DNA of 64,000 nt from Winogradskyella arenosi (lineage in GTDB: Bacteria; Bacteroidota; Bacteroidia; Flavobacteriales; Flavobacteriaceae): positions 496,001 through 560,000 of the forward strand of contig NZ_QPJO01000002.1 in NCBI RefSeq assembly GCF_003337305.1. Direction: 5' to 3'. A model generated the notes under the pieces. It saw nothing but the letters and a program-made list of their open reading frames with translations. It was not told the origin of the DNA and ran no database searches. Of this stretch, positions 63,988 through 64,000 are shown in pieces. The position numbers and the translations under genes are program-made. Position 1 is the stretch's first letter, and every line of letters begins with the position of its first letter.

Positions 63988-64000
63988 AACAATAAATCGG

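Noticed and set aside
1..64000. tRNA or rRNA genes and integrase or attachment sites
   Set aside because: I saw no cloverleaf or rRNA sequence and no recombinase gene, so mobile-element boundaries cannot be placed in this window.

Overview
The window reads as a low-GC genome of the family Flavobacteriaceae (phylum Bacteroidota), most likely a marine genus. The signs are a type IX secretion (T9SS) type A sorting domain, lipoproteins with Bacteroidota-style lipoboxes, TAnnTTTG -7 boxes, several paralogous TPR sensor proteins, and a tandem array of TTCTCGATAC / ACTCGAA palindromic repeats. No tRNA, rRNA or CRISPR array was seen. All family names were recognised by eye from the sequence; none was confirmed by a database search.

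Region 1 (1-10.1 kb) looks like the end of an integrative element or defence island. It holds a type I restriction HsdR (its 5' end lies outside the window), a long prokaryotic Argonaute whose catalytic residues look lost, and an overlapping AAA ATPase / HNH nuclease pair resembling Septu. A 1.5-kb gene-free, GC-richer stretch follows, containing two related structured palindromic elements, then two small accessory genes (DUF6943-like and DUF6266-like).

Region 2 (10.4-17 kb) is a small metabolic/detoxification regulon: a Crp/Fnr-type regulator, a periplasmic cupin, a royal-jelly/Yellow-like propeller, a cyclase-family hydrolase, an MFS exporter, an aldo/keto reductase and a luciferase-like monooxygenase. 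The two transcription-unit starts carry matching operator and promoter blocks at exactly the same distance (70 bp) from their start codons.

Region 3 (17-24.6 kb) holds a TPR/HTH membrane regulator, a large Asp-box propeller with a T9SS tail, about 0.8 kb of ~169-bp tandem palindromic repeats, two small lipoproteins and a NhaD/CitMHS-like ion transporter.

Region 4 (24.7-63.9 kb) is the most unusual. Ten promoters in it, on both strands, share an 18-bp palindromic element (consensus ATCACTGAATTCAGTGAT) placed exactly 21 bp upstream of a TAnnTTTG-like -7 box, so most of this 38 kb seems to be one coordinated regulon. Its core is a ten-gene minus-strand operon: coiled-coil protein, VWA protein, adenylosuccinate-synthetase-like enzyme, PH-like membrane protein, SMI1/KNR4 protein, large helical protein, DUF1266 protein, TPR protein, TPR histidine kinase and NarL-type response regulator. 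Around it sit a TssD/Hcp-like tube protein, a DUF6892-like protein, a second (LytS/LytTR) two-component system, a VWA lipoprotein, a propeller, DUF1963/YwqG proteins, a YspA-type SLOG protein, a DUF2314-ankyrin protein, another SMI1 protein, two consecutive AlkB-like 2OG-Fe(II) dioxygenases followed by an endonuclease V homologue, and a large leucine-rich-repeat protein. Many of these families are known from toxin-immunity and nucleotide-based conflict systems, but no toxin is visible. I infer a stress- or conflict-response system controlled by the two-component pair encoded at the end of the core operon. The region ends with an SH3b-domain gene broken by an in-frame stop and a GNAT acetyltransferase.
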